Shown here piece by piece: positions 35,251-43,864 of a stretch of 64,000 bases of DNA. The position numbers and the translations under genes were made by a program. The DNA lies in assembly GCF_001662305.1 (NCBI RefSeq), contig NZ_BDEP01000017.1:282195-346194 (forward strand), read 5' to 3'. The stretch's first letter is position 1. Every line of letters begins with the position of its first letter. The notes under the pieces are model-generated. The model did not search any database and was not told the DNA's origin. It saw only the letters and a list, made by a program, of their open reading frames with translations. Origin of the DNA: Halomonas caseinilytica (GTDB lineage: Bacteria; Pseudomonadota; Gammaproteobacteria; Pseudomonadales; Halomonadaceae).

Positions 35251-36249
35251 CTAGCCTCGATCGGCCGTCACACTGGGCGCCTCCCCGAAACGCGCCCGGT
35301 AGGCCCGCGAAAAGTGCGCCAGATGCACGAATCCGGTGGCCAACGCCGCCTCGGTGACCCGGCAGCGGCTGGCGGCGAGCAGGCGCTGGGCCTGGTCGAG
35401 CCGCATGCCCAGATAGCATTGCTTGGGCGTCTCGCCGAAATGGGCCATGAAGCGGCGCGTCAACTGACGCTGCGACTGGCCCACCAACCGGCAGATCTCG
35501 GGAATGGGCAGCGCCTGGGCCAGATTCGCCTCCATCACCGCCAGGGCCCGCAGCACACTGCGCGGCAGGTGCGCATAACGCTCGTCACGGCTCGATGAAG
35601 GATCATCGTCGCCACGCTGGTGAACCAGCTGGCGACCCACCGCATTGGCCAATGCAGGGCCATAGAGCCGCTCCATCCAGGCCAGCATCATGTCGATGCT
35701 CGCCGAACCGCCCGACCCGGTCAGCCGCGACGCATCCAGCTCGAAGCGTGCCTGGCTGATCCTGAGCTGCGGGAACTCGCGACGAAACGCTGGCACGCTT
35801 TCCCAGTGCATCGCCACCCGATGTCCTTCCAGCACGCCCGACCGCGCCAGGATGAAGGGCGCCGTGTCCAGTCCACCCAGCCAGCCGCCATGCGCCGCCA
35901 CTCGGCGCAGCACGGCGAGATCCTGCCCCTGGATGGTGGCTTCCGCCTCATAGGAGGACACCACCATCAGATGCGCGTTATCGGCCACGGTATCGAGTTC
36001 GTCATCGACGTCGATACGCACGCCATTGCTGGCGATCACTCCCTCTCCATCGGCGGACAACAACCGCCAGGCGAACAGGTCCCGACCGAAACGGTTGGCC
36101 ACACGCAATGGCTCCAGCAGGCAGAACAGGCTCAGCATCGAAAACTTGGGTACCAGCCAGACATCCAGGGTGTACTCGGCCTGCTCGGGCGCCAGCAAAG
36201 GCGGAGAATCCGGTCGTGGATAGGGCCAGGCGTCGGTAAGCTCGTTCAT
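35251..36249 (-). CDS. GlxA-type (DJ-1/AraC) regulator 3, divergent from the TmpA-like operon
   Basis: A 332-residue regulator with the same two-domain design. The DJ-1-like domain is LDVWLVPKFSMLSLFCLLEPLRVANR with GGLDTAPFILARSGVLEG, where the usual Cys is replaced by Ala. The AraC domain is IPEICRLVGQSQRQLTRRFM with TEAALATGFVHLAHFSRAY. It is less similar to the other two than they are to each other. It is divergent from the 2OG/HD oxygenase operon and therefore its likely regulator. The longer open frame upstream overlaps the promoter and is not used. Confidence 0.87.
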   Translation of the reverse strand: MNELTDAWPYPRPDSPPLLAPEQAEYTLDVWLVPKFSMLSLFCLLEPLRVANRFGRDLFAWRLLSADGEGVIASNGVRIDVDDELDTVADNAHLMVVSSYEAEATIQGQDLAVLRRVAAHGGWLGGLDTAPFILARSGVLEGHRVAMHWESVPAFRREFPQLRISQARFELDASRLTGSGGSASIDMMLAWMERLYGPALANAVGRQLVHQRGDDDPSSSRDERYAHLPRSVLRALAVMEANLAQALPIPEICRLVGQSQRQLTRRFMAHFGETPKQCYLGMRLDQAQRLLAASRCRVTEAALATGFVHLAHFSRAYRARFGEAPSVTADRG

Positions 36250-36291
36250 TATGGCCAAAAATATCAAATATAAGGCGAATTTATGCAAATG

Positions 36292-36328
36292 GTAGCGGCG
36301 CAGTGGCGTTAGGGTAAAGCCAGTCGCG
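36292..36328 (+). promoter_or_regulatory. Phased GTnGCG repeats before the TmpA-like gene
   Basis: GTAGCG (36292), GTGGCG (36303) and GTCGCG (36323) recur at 11- and 20-bp steps in the 138-bp divergent promoter. This spacing suits an AraC-family dimer. The AT-rich stretch 36253–36290 next to them is the likely promoter core. Confidence 0.35.
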
Positions 36329-36387
36329 CATCGGCGCCGGTGGCGACGCCTCGTCACGGTCCACGCAACACCCGGAGATAGATCGTC

Positions 36388-37527
36388 ATGACCGCAAGCG
36401 ACACGCTGTGGCTGTCCTCGGACGGACAGCGCCTGAACCTCGAGACCCAGGGCCAGACCCGCGAATTCGCCGCCCTCTGGCTGCGCGAGCGCGCGCCCGA
36501 TCCCGACACCCTGGATCCGCGAACCGGCCAGCGCCTGATCGAAGCCGCCGAGCTGCCGCTCGACCTGGCCGTGGAAAGCGCCGAATTGACCGGCGAGCAC
36601 GTGGCACTACGCTTCAGCGACGGTCACGCCACGGCCTTTCCACTCGCGGAACTGATCGAGGCCAGCACCGAGAACGACACCAGCGTGCCCGACCGCACTC
36701 TCTGGGATGCCAGCCTGTCCGAGCCGCCCAAGGCGGACTTCGCGGCCGCCCGACAGGACGATGCCGCCCTGCTCGACATGCTCGAGAACCTGCATCGCTT
36801 CGGCTTCGTGCTGGTGTCCGGCGTGCCCACCGAGGAAGACGGCATGCAGGCGCTGATCGATCGCATCGGCCCCTTGCGTCGCACCAACTGGGGCGGCATC
36901 GCCGACGTCAAGTCGGTGGCCAATGCCTATGACCTGACCATGACCCAGCGCGGACTCGAGCCGCACACCGACAACCCCTATCGCGACCCCATCCCCGGCT
37001 ACATCTGGCTGCACTGCCTGACCAATGCCGCCGATGGCGGCGACAACACCCTGGTCGACGGCTACCAGGCCGCGCTGACGCTCAAGGCCCGCGCCCCCGA
37101 AGCATTCGACTGCCTGACCCGTATCGCCCCGGGTTTTCGCTACCACGACGACACCACTTGCCTGGAAGGCGAAGGGCCCTTGATCGAGCTCGACAGTCAA
37201 GGCCGCCTGTCGCGCGTGCGCTTCAATAACCGCACCGAGCGCGTCGGCGCCCTCTCCACCGATGAGCTCGAACGCTACTACGCTGCGCGACGGACCTTCT
37301 ATCGCCTGATCACCTCGGACGAGCTGACCGTGCACCTAAAGCTCGACCCCGGCCAGATGCTGATCATGGACAACTACCGCCTGCTGCACGGACGGCGCGC
37401 CTACCAGCTCGCCGGCGGCGTGCGCCACCTGCGTCAGGGCTACGTCGATCGTGACAGTACCGCCAGCCGCCGCCTGGTGCTGCGTCGCCAGCTATCCAGC
37501 CAACCGTCCCAGGAGGTCAGCGCATGA
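36388..37527 (+). CDS. tmpA: TmpA-like Fe(II)/2-oxoglutarate oxygenase
   Basis: A 379-residue GBBH/TauD-fold oxygenase. Iron ligands are His193-Thr-Asp195 (EPHTDNPYRDP) and His334 (YRLLHGRRAY); the 2OG-binding Arg is in RHLRQGYVDRD. Like its neighbour at 33971 it lacks the zinc cysteines of true gamma-butyrobetaine hydroxylase. It overlaps an HD-domain oxygenase gene by 4 bp (ATGA). This exact pairing matches TmpA/TmpB, in which TmpA hydroxylates 2-(trimethylammonio)ethylphosphonate at C1. Assignment rests on the pairing and family; butyrobetaine or trimethyllysine hydroxylation remain alternatives. Confidence 0.78.
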   Translation: MTASDTLWLSSDGQRLNLETQGQTREFAALWLRERAPDPDTLDPRTGQRLIEAAELPLDLAVESAELTGEHVALRFSDGHATAFPLAELIEASTENDTSVPDRTLWDASLSEPPKADFAAARQDDAALLDMLENLHRFGFVLVSGVPTEEDGMQALIDRIGPLRRTNWGGIADVKSVANAYDLTMTQRGLEPHTDNPYRDPIPGYIWLHCLTNAADGGDNTLVDGYQAALTLKARAPEAFDCLTRIAPGFRYHDDTTCLEGEGPLIELDSQGRLSRVRFNNRTERVGALSTDELERYYAARRTFYRLITSDELTVHLKLDPGQMLIMDNYRLLHGRRAYQLAGGVRHLRQGYVDRDSTASRRLVLRRQLSSQPSQEVSA

Positions 37528-38111
37528 ATCAGGCCCGTTTCCGCCGTTTCGACGAAAGCCGGCTCGACGAATGGCAATTGATCGACGCGCGTTTCCGCGA
37601 CTACCAGGCCGACGCTCCGCGTCGCGTGCTCGCGCATCTACACCGCCTGGCCGGCGACCATCACGGCTACCCGGTGGATCGCTTCGAGCACAGCCTGCAG
37701 ACCGCGACCCGAGCCCTGCGCGACGGTGCCGACGAAGAAATGGTCGTGTGCGCCCTGCTGCATGACATCGGCGACGACCTGGCGCCGGCCAACCATGCCG
37801 AGATCGCCGCGGGGATCCTCGAGCCGTTCATCGATCCGCTGAATGCCTGGATGATTCGCCATCACGAACTCTTCCAGGGCTATCATTACCGTCACTTCTT
37901 CGGCCAGGACCGCCACGCCCGGGAGCAGTTCCGCGACCACCCGGCCTATGTCCGCACGGTGCGCTTCTGCGACCACTGGGATCAGGCGAGTTTCGATCCC
38001 GACTACGACACCCTGCCGCTCGAGCATTTCGTGCCCATGGTCGAGCGCGTTCTGGGCCGCCCGCCCTTCGGCGGCCTGCCCGACCCGATCGAGGAGAACG
38101 AGCCCCGATGA
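37524..38111 (+). CDS. tmpB: TmpB/PhnZ-like HD-domain mixed-valent diiron oxygenase
   Basis: A 195-residue HD-fold protein. Candidate iron ligands are His56 (RFEHSLQTA), His80-Asp81 (LLHDIGDD), His91 (NHAEIAAGIL), His113/114 (RHHELFQGYHYRHFFG) and Asp150 or Asp153 (CDHWDQASFDP). These fit the PhnZ/TmpB oxygenase group and not phosphohydrolases. TmpB oxidatively cleaves the C–P bond of hydroxylated trimethylaminoethylphosphonate to glycine betaine and phosphate. It overlaps the genes on both sides by 4 bp, so all three are translationally coupled. Phosphonate specificity is inferred. Confidence 0.78.
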   Translation: MNQARFRRFDESRLDEWQLIDARFRDYQADAPRRVLAHLHRLAGDHHGYPVDRFEHSLQTATRALRDGADEEMVVCALLHDIGDDLAPANHAEIAAGILEPFIDPLNAWMIRHHELFQGYHYRHFFGQDRHAREQFRDHPAYVRTVRFCDHWDQASFDPDYDTLPLEHFVPMVERVLGRPPFGGLPDPIEENEPR

Positions 38112-39703
38112 CGTGTGCCCAGCGACTGATCCAGCTCCTCGAGGCCTACGGCGTCGATACCGCCTTCGGCATCCCCGGCGTGCATACCATCGAGCTGTAC
38201 CGTGCGCTGGGCGAGAGCCGGCTGCGCCATGTGACGCCACGCCACGAACAGGGAGCCGGCTTTATGGCCGACGGCCATGCCCGGGCGAGCGGCAAGCCCG
38301 CCGCCTGCTTCATCATCACCGGCCCCGGCATGACCAACATCGCCACCGCCATGGGCCAGGCCCTGGCCGATTCGGTGCCCATGCTGGTGATCTCCAGCGT
38401 CAACCAGCGCGCCAGCCTGGGGCGCGGCCAGGGGCGCTTGCACGAGATGCCCCACCAGCGCGAGACACTGGCCGGCGTCAGCGTATTCAGCCACACCCTG
38501 CACGACCCCGAGGCACTGTCCGAGGTGCTGGCCCGCGCCTTTGCGATATTCGACAGCGCCCGCCCCGGCCCCGTGCATATCGAGATTCCCCTGGACGTGA
38601 TGGGCGCTCCGGTCTCCGATGCTCCCGTCACGCCCACCCGTAGCTACCCGCCGGCACCGGCACCCGAGGCACTGAGGCAAGCCGCCGAATGGCTCGGCGC
38701 CGCGGTTCGGCCGCTGGTACTGCTCGGCGGCGGCACCGTCGATGCTCCGGGCGTCGCCCGCATCCTGGTCGAGCGGCTCGACGCCCCGGCGTTCACCACC
38801 ATCAACGCCAAGGGCGTACTGGGGCTCGACCATCCGCTGGATCTGGGCGCCACCGCCAGCCTGCCCGCCGCCCGCCGGCTGGCCCGCGACGCCGACGTGG
38901 TGCTGGCCATCGGCACGGAGCTTGGCGAGACCGACTATGATCTGGTCTTCGACGGCGGCTTCGTCCTCGATGGCCGCCTGATCCGGGTCGATATCGACCC
39001 CCAGCAGCTCGGTCGCAACCAGGCCGCCGACCTGGCCCTGCTCGCCGAAGCCGGCCAGACCATGACGGCCCTGGTCGAACGACTGCCCGAATCAGCAGCA
39101 CGCGACGGCACTGCTCGCGCCGAGGCCGTGCGCCGGGAACTCGCCCTGCTCGAAGAGCCCGAGATCGCGCCCTATGCCCCGCTCTTCGCCACCCTGCACG
39201 AGGCGCTGCCCGAGGCCATTGTCGTCGGCGATTCCACCGGCCCGGTCTATGCCGGAAATTTCCTGGCTTCGCTGCCGGCACCGCGCCGCTGGTTCAACGC
39301 CGCCACCGGCTTCGGCACCCTCGGCTACGGCCTGCCCGCCGCCCTCGGCGCGGCCTTGGCCTGTCCCGATCGTCCGGTGGTCGCCCTGGTCGGCGACGGC
39401 GGTCTGCAGTTCGTGCTCGGCGAGCTCGGCACCGCCCGCGACCTGGGCCGCCCCGTCGCGGTGGTGATCTGGAACAACGACGGCTATGACGAGATACGCC
39501 GCTACATGGCCGCAAGCGAAATACCCAAGCTCGGTGTCGACCTGGCCGCCCCCGATTTCCAGGCCCTGGCACAGGCCTTCGCCTGCCGCTACCGCCGTAT
39601 CGCCGACCCGGCCACGCTGGGCGAGGCGTTGGCCAGCCTCAACGACACCACATCGCCACTGATCGTCGAGGTCGACGCCGCCGGCTGGGCCGCATCCCTG
39701 TAA
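38108..39703 (+). CDS. aruI: ThDP-dependent 2-oxo acid decarboxylase, AruI-like
   Basis: A 531-residue thiamine-diphosphate enzyme of the acetolactate-synthase superfamily. The cofactor-activating Glu is in PRHEQGAGFMADGHARASG. The ThDP/Mg motif runs from VGDGGLQF to VIWNNDGYDE. Overall it resembles 5-guanidino-2-oxopentanoate decarboxylase (AruI) of the arginine transaminase pathway. Its ATG overlaps the HD oxygenase stop by 4 bp, an unexpected partner for AruI. An AruH-like transaminase lies two genes downstream. Candidate substrates are 2-ketoarginine or a 2-oxo acid derived from a trimethylated or phosphonate amino acid. Confidence 0.8.
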   Translation: MTCAQRLIQLLEAYGVDTAFGIPGVHTIELYRALGESRLRHVTPRHEQGAGFMADGHARASGKPAACFIITGPGMTNIATAMGQALADSVPMLVISSVNQRASLGRGQGRLHEMPHQRETLAGVSVFSHTLHDPEALSEVLARAFAIFDSARPGPVHIEIPLDVMGAPVSDAPVTPTRSYPPAPAPEALRQAAEWLGAAVRPLVLLGGGTVDAPGVARILVERLDAPAFTTINAKGVLGLDHPLDLGATASLPAARRLARDADVVLAIGTELGETDYDLVFDGGFVLDGRLIRVDIDPQQLGRNQAADLALLAEAGQTMTALVERLPESAARDGTARAEAVRRELALLEEPEIAPYAPLFATLHEALPEAIVVGDSTGPVYAGNFLASLPAPRRWFNAATGFGTLGYGLPAALGAALACPDRPVVALVGDGGLQFVLGELGTARDLGRPVAVVIWNNDGYDEIRRYMAASEIPKLGVDLAAPDFQALAQAFACRYRRIADPATLGEALASLNDTTSPLIVEVDAAGWAASL

Positions 39704-39786
39704 CACAGCAACTGTCAGCTTCATCGCCAGGCAGTAGACCAAGAGCCGGGGACAGGTCAGAGAGAAGGGTCTACAGCGCCTCCTCG

Positions 39787-39807
39787 TCGACCTGTCGACG
39801 GATCGAC
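39787..39807 (+). repeat. Three TCGAC direct repeats before the second betaine-binding protein gene
   Basis: TCGAC recurs at 39787, 39795 and 39803, each step 8 bp, in the 181-bp gap between the decarboxylase and binding-protein genes. It shares the GTCGA core of the putative operators upstream. The rest of this gap shows nothing else I can name. Confidence 0.35.
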
Positions 39808-39884
39808 CAGAGGGCATAGACCACGGTTGTCCTGCAGAGACAGTCACGCTAATTGACAAATTCAAATCAGGAGACATCCGAGAT

Positions 39885-40823
39885 ATGACGACCAGGATCC
39901 CCATCACCCTGACTCTGCTCGCCGGCCTGACCCTGGCCGGCCCCACCACGGCCGCCGATCGCGACGACGAACTCCGCCTGGTCGTGCCACCCTGGCCCGG
40001 CGTGACCGTCAAGAGCGAGATCCTCGCACAGCTCATCGAGCCGCTGGGATACACCGCCAGCAAGCAGCAGCTCAGCTCCACGGTCGGCTACAACACCCTG
40101 CAGACCGGCGACAGCGACGCCTTTCTCGCCGGGTGGCTGCCTGCGCAGCAGGAAAGCTACGACGCCGCCATGCAGGCAGACGCCATCGTCGATCTGGGCA
40201 ACAACGTCAACGGCGCCCGCATGGGCTTCACGGTGCCAAGCTACGTCTACGAGGCGGGCATCACCGGCGCCGAACAGCTCGCCGATCCCGAGGTGGCCGA
40301 ACGCTTCGGCAAGACCGTCTACAGCATCGAGAGCGGCTCCACCGTCACCGACATGCTGAACAAGGCCATCGAGGCCGACACCTACAGCCTCGGTGACTGG
40401 GAAAGCATGTCCTCGTCCACGCCCGGCATGCTCAGCGAAGTCGAGGCGGCCGTGAACGAAGGTCGCTGGATCGTCTTCTACGGCTGGACACCCCACTGGA
40501 TGGTGCCGGAGTACGACACCCGCATCCTCGACGACCCGGCAGGCGTCTACGGTGCCGACAACGGTCGCAGCGACGTAAGGACCATCGTCGCCAAGTCCTA
40601 CGCCGAGGCCAATCCCAACCTGACGCGCCTGCTCGACCAGTTCGTGCTCAGCGCCGACGAACAGAGCGACTTCATCCGCGACTACAGCCTCGAGGAACGC
40701 GAACTGGACGTCGTGGCCCATGACTGGCTGGCCGCCCACCCCGAGCGAGTCGCCGAATTTCTCGAGGGCGTCGAGACTCGCGACGGCGGCGATGCGCTCG
40801 ACGCCCTGAAGGCCAGCCTGTGA
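39885..40823 (+). CDS. OpuAC-type quaternary-amine binding protein 2
   Basis: A 312-residue periplasmic protein homologous to the one at 31756 (shared VVPPWPGVTVKSE and GWTPHWM blocks). It has a signal peptide ending at TTAA|DRDD and AGGAG 11 bp before the ATG. Trp and Tyr residues for a trimethylammonium cage are present (AGWLPAQ, FYGWTPHW). No Opu-type permease is adjacent. Its location between AruI-like and AruH-like genes suggests that the operon's substrate carries a quaternary amine. Confidence 0.87.
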   Translation: MTTRIPITLTLLAGLTLAGPTTAADRDDELRLVVPPWPGVTVKSEILAQLIEPLGYTASKQQLSSTVGYNTLQTGDSDAFLAGWLPAQQESYDAAMQADAIVDLGNNVNGARMGFTVPSYVYEAGITGAEQLADPEVAERFGKTVYSIESGSTVTDMLNKAIEADTYSLGDWESMSSSTPGMLSEVEAAVNEGRWIVFYGWTPHWMVPEYDTRILDDPAGVYGADNGRSDVRTIVAKSYAEANPNLTRLLDQFVLSADEQSDFIRDYSLEERELDVVAHDWLAAHPERVAEFLEGVETRDGGDALDALKASL

Positions 40824-40901
40824 TGCGTCTTGAAGCCTTCGACACCGCCGACACCACCACCAATCTGGCCACTCCCGAGCGGGCCACTCTGTGAGATTGC
40901 C

Positions 40902-42101
40902 ATGCGTTATTCCCGACTGACCGACCGCATCGCCGGCGAAGGCGCCGCCGCCTGGAACATCCACTATCGCGCCCTGGCGCGCCGGGAAGCCGGCGAGGAC
41001 ATCACCGTGCTCTCGGTGGGCGATCCCGACTTCGACACCCCGGCGCCTATCGTCGAGAGTGCCGTAGCCAGCCTGCGTGCCGGCGCGACGCACTATGCCG
41101 ACGTCCAGGGCAAGGACAGCCTGCGCGACGCCATCGCCGAGCGCTACCGCCGACGTGGCGTCGAAGCCGACCCCGAGCGCATCATCGTGATGGCCGGGGC
41201 CCAGTGCGGCCTCTATGCCGTTGCCCAGTGCCTGCTCGACCCCGGTGACGAAGTGATCGTGCCCGAGCCCTGTTACGTCACCTACGAAGCTGTGCTGCGC
41301 TCCACCGACGCGACCATGGTGCGCATCCCGCTGCGCAGCGATGCCGGCTTCCGCCTCGACGCCGCCGACATCGAGGCGGCGATCACTCCGCGCACCCGGG
41401 CGATCATGCTCAATAGCCCGCACAACCCCACCGGGCAGCTCATCGACGCCGATACCTGGCACGCCATCGCCGAGCTGTGCCGTCGCCACGACCTGTGGCT
41501 GGTCTCCGACGAGGTCTACGCCAACCTGGTCTTCGAGGGAGACCACCGGTGCGCCGCCGCCCTGCCCGGCCTGGAGGACCGCAGCGTGGTGATCGACAGC
41601 CTCTCCAAGTCCCACGCCATGACCGGCTGGCGACTGGGCTGGGTCCTCGGCCCCCGGGAATTGATTGCGCACCTCGGCAACCTGGCGCTGAGCATGCTCT
41701 ACGGCTGCCCGGACTTCATCCAGGACGCCGCCCGGGATGCCCTGACCCGGGAGGTCCCGGAACTCCAGGCCATGCACGAAAGCTACCGGGCCCGGCGTGA
41801 CGCCGTCTGCGCGGCCTTGGCGGATTGCCCGGCCGTGGAGGTCATTCCCCCGGCGGCCGGCATGTTCCTGATGGTCGACATACGCGCCACCGGCCTGTCG
41901 TCCCAGGCCTTCGCCGACCGGCTGCTCGACGAACACGGCGTCTCGGTGCTCTCCGGCGAGGCCTTCGGCCCCTCCGCCGCCGGCTTCGTTCGGCTGAGCC
42001 TGACTGTCGACGAAGCCCGTCTGACCGACGCCTGCCGACGCCTGGCCCGCTGTGCCGAAACGGCACGCGACACGGCCGGCCCTCTGTTCACCGTTCAATG
42101 A
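40902..42101 (+). CDS. aruH: Class I/II aminotransferase, AruH-like (arginine:pyruvate type)
   Basis: A 399-residue PLP enzyme. The N-terminus ([35 protein letters not shown]) closely recalls P. aeruginosa AruH, which moves the amino group of arginine to pyruvate. The PLP lysine is in [16 protein letters not shown], with SPHNPTGQL and [10 protein letters not shown] blocks. I start at the ATG at 40902; upstream codons are low-complexity Pro-rich and lack a ribosome site. It follows the binding-protein gene by 78 bp and precedes an amino-acid ABC importer by 7 bp. Confidence 0.87.
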   Translation: MRYSRLTDRIAGEGAAAWNIHYRALARREAGEDITVLSVGDPDFDTPAPIVESAVASLRAGATHYADVQGKDSLRDAIAERYRRRGVEADPERIIVMAGAQCGLYAVAQCLLDPGDEVIVPEPCYVTYEAVLRSTDATMVRIPLRSDAGFRLDAADIEAAITPRTRAIMLNSPHNPTGQLIDADTWHAIAELCRRHDLWLVSDEVYANLVFEGDHRCAAALPGLEDRSVVIDSLSKSHAMTGWRLGWVLGPRELIAHLGNLALSMLYGCPDFIQDAARDALTREVPELQAMHESYRARRDAVCAALADCPAVEVIPPAAGMFLMVDIRATGLSSQAFADRLLDEHGVSVLSGEAFGPSAAGFVRLSLTVDEARLTDACRRLARCAETARDTAGPLFTVQ

Positions 42102-42108
42102 GTCGCCT

Positions 42109-42903
42109 ATGACATCATCGCTCGACGATCACACTCCGACCGCCACCGCCGCCCCGGCGGTGCAGGCGCGCCACCTCGTCAAACGCTACGGCGACCTCGA
42201 GGTGCTGCGCGATGTCTCCCTCGAGGTCCCCGAGGGCAGCGTTACCTCCATCATCGGCGCCAGCGGGTCCGGCAAGAGTACCCTGCTGCGCTGCCTCAAC
42301 CTGCTGGAACGCCCCGACCAGGGCGACCTGGCGATTGCGGATGAGGCAATCCGTTTCGACCGCAATCCCCAGGGCGACGTCGTCGGCCTGGACCGGCGCC
42401 AGCTGCAACGGCTGCGCGCCAAGGTCAGCATGGTCTTCCAGCAGTTCAACCTGTGGCCGCACTTCAGCGTGCTCGGCAATGTCACCGAGGCCCCGATGCG
42501 AGTCCAAGGGCTCTCGCGCCGACGTGCCACCGAGGTGGCCGAGCATTATCTGGCGCGCGTCGGCATGGCCGACAAGCGCGACGCCTACCCGGCCTTTCTG
42601 TCCGGCGGCCAGCAGCAGCGCGTGGCCATTGCCCGTGCGCTCGCCATGGAGCCACGCCTGCTGCTGTTCGATGAGCCGACCTCGGCCCTGGACCCGGAAC
42701 GCGTCAATGAAGTGCTCGGCGTGATCCGCGGCCTGGCCGACGAAGGCCGCACCATGGTGCTGGTCACTCACGAGATGGCCTTCGCCCGGGAAGTCTCCGA
42801 TCAGGTGGTGTTTCTCGACCGCGGCGTCATCGGCGTCGCCGGCACCCCCGAAGAGGTCTTCGACGATCCACGCTGCCAGCGCTTCGCCGCGCCGGCCGCC
42901 TGA
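42109..42903 (+). CDS. Polar amino-acid ABC transporter ATPase
   Basis: A 264-residue ABC ATPase of the HisP/GlnQ/ArtP type. Walker A is [15 protein letters not shown], the Q-loop [17 protein letters not shown], the signature [15 protein letters not shown], Walker [15 protein letters not shown] and the H-loop [10 protein letters not shown]. The ATG lies 7 bp after the transaminase stop. With the binding protein and two permeases below it forms a complete importer, probably for the amino acid that the neighbouring transaminase consumes. Confidence 0.95.
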   Translation: MTSSLDDHTPTATAAPAVQARHLVKRYGDLEVLRDVSLEVPEGSVTSIIGASGSGKSTLLRCLNLLERPDQGDLAIADEAIRFDRNPQGDVVGLDRRQLQRLRAKVSMVFQQFNLWPHFSVLGNVTEAPMRVQGLSRRRATEVAEHYLARVGMADKRDAYPAFLSGGQQQRVAIARALAMEPRLLLFDEPTSALDPERVNEVLGVIRGLADEGRTMVLVTHEMAFAREVSDQVVFLDRGVIGVAGTPEEVFDDPRCQRFAAPAA

Positions 42904-42940
42904 TCGCCTTCCCTTTCCAATAATGAGCAAGGAGAACACC

Positions 42941-43711
42941 ATGCAACGCGCCCTCATCCCCGCCATCGCCCTTTCCATCGCCACTCTCGGCGGTGCTGCC
43001 CAGGCCGCCGAGCCGCTGCAGATCGGTATTTCCGCCGAACCCTACCCGCCCTTCACCTACACCTCGTCCGAAGGCGAATGGACCGGTTTCGAAGTGGAAC
43101 TTGGACTGGCCATCTGCGAGGCCATGGAAGCCGAGTGCGAAATCCAGCCCACCGGCTGGAGCGGCATCATCCCCTCGCTCAAGGCCGGACGCATCGACAT
43201 GATCATGAACTCCATGTCGATCACCGAAGCCCGCCAGAAGGTCATCGACTTCAGCGATCCCTACTACTTCACTCCCGGTGCCTATGTCGCCGCCGACGAC
43301 CTGGAACTGAGCCTGCCCGAAGGGCTGGACGGCCTGGTGCTGGGCGTGCAGAGCGCCACCACCAACGCCACCTATGCCCGGCGCGCCCTGCGCGATACCG
43401 GCGTCGATATCCGTCTCTACGACCAGGCCGAGCAGGTCAACCGTGACCTGCTCTCCGGGCGCCTGGACGTGATCCTGGCCGACGAGATCGCCATGAACGA
43501 GCTGATCGAGCGCGACGAGGCCGAAGGCTTCGAGATCAAGGGCACCGCGCCGCATCACGAGGCCTACGGCGAAGGCGTCGGCATCGGCATTCGCCAGGGC
43601 GACAGCGAGCTGAAGGCCAACCTCAACGCGGCCATCGAACAGGTCCAGCAGGATGGCACCTGCAGTTCGCTCTCCGAGGAGTACTTCGGCACCGACATCT
43701 GCACCGGCTGA
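42941..43711 (+). CDS. Amino-acid ABC transporter periplasmic binding protein
   Basis: A 256-residue family 3 solute-binding protein (lysine/arginine/ornithine type). AAGGAG precedes the ATG at 42941 and the signal peptide is MQRALIPAIALSIATLGGAAQA. The mature start EPLQIGISAEPYPPFTYTSSEGEWTGFEVEL and the MIMNSMSITEARQKVIDFSDPYY block are family signatures. Highly acidic, as expected in a halophile periplasm. A basic amino acid is the likely ligand by family, but its pocket cannot be resolved from sequence. Confidence 0.93.
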   Translation: MQRALIPAIALSIATLGGAAQAAEPLQIGISAEPYPPFTYTSSEGEWTGFEVELGLAICEAMEAECEIQPTGWSGIIPSLKAGRIDMIMNSMSITEARQKVIDFSDPYYFTPGAYVAADDLELSLPEGLDGLVLGVQSATTNATYARRALRDTGVDIRLYDQAEQVNRDLLSGRLDVILADEIAMNELIERDEAEGFEIKGTAPHHEAYGEGVGIGIRQGDSELKANLNAAIEQVQQDGTCSSLSEEYFGTDICTG

Positions 43712-43864
43712 ACACCCTCTACCAATCTCGTGACCCGGGCTGCCGAACGACAACCCCCGCCGGCGGCCCCACCATGTCAACGCAAGCGAGGCGCCGATCC
43801 CGCCAGCGTACGGAGAGCCACTGACCTGGCGTTCGGTCGGCACCTGGCAAGGTGCATTACGATC

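Noticed and set aside
36388..37527. Simple naming of this gene as gamma-butyrobetaine hydroxylase
   Set aside because: The adjacent, overlapping PhnZ/TmpB-like HD oxygenase and the missing zinc cysteines favour a TmpA-like role, although butyrobetaine cannot be excluded.
37524..38111. HD phosphohydrolase (nucleotide-type)
   Set aside because: Extra conserved histidines and the HHELFQGYHYRHFFG block match diiron HD oxygenases and the partner gene is an oxygenase.
39787..39807. CRISPR-like array
   Set aside because: Three 5-bp repeats at 8-bp steps are far too short; no array or cas gene exists anywhere in the window.
39867..42098. A 743-codon open frame on the minus strand
   Set aside because: It lies antisense to the binding protein and transaminase genes. 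The product is Gly/Val/Asp-rich with no domain, as expected from GC-rich third-codon bias.
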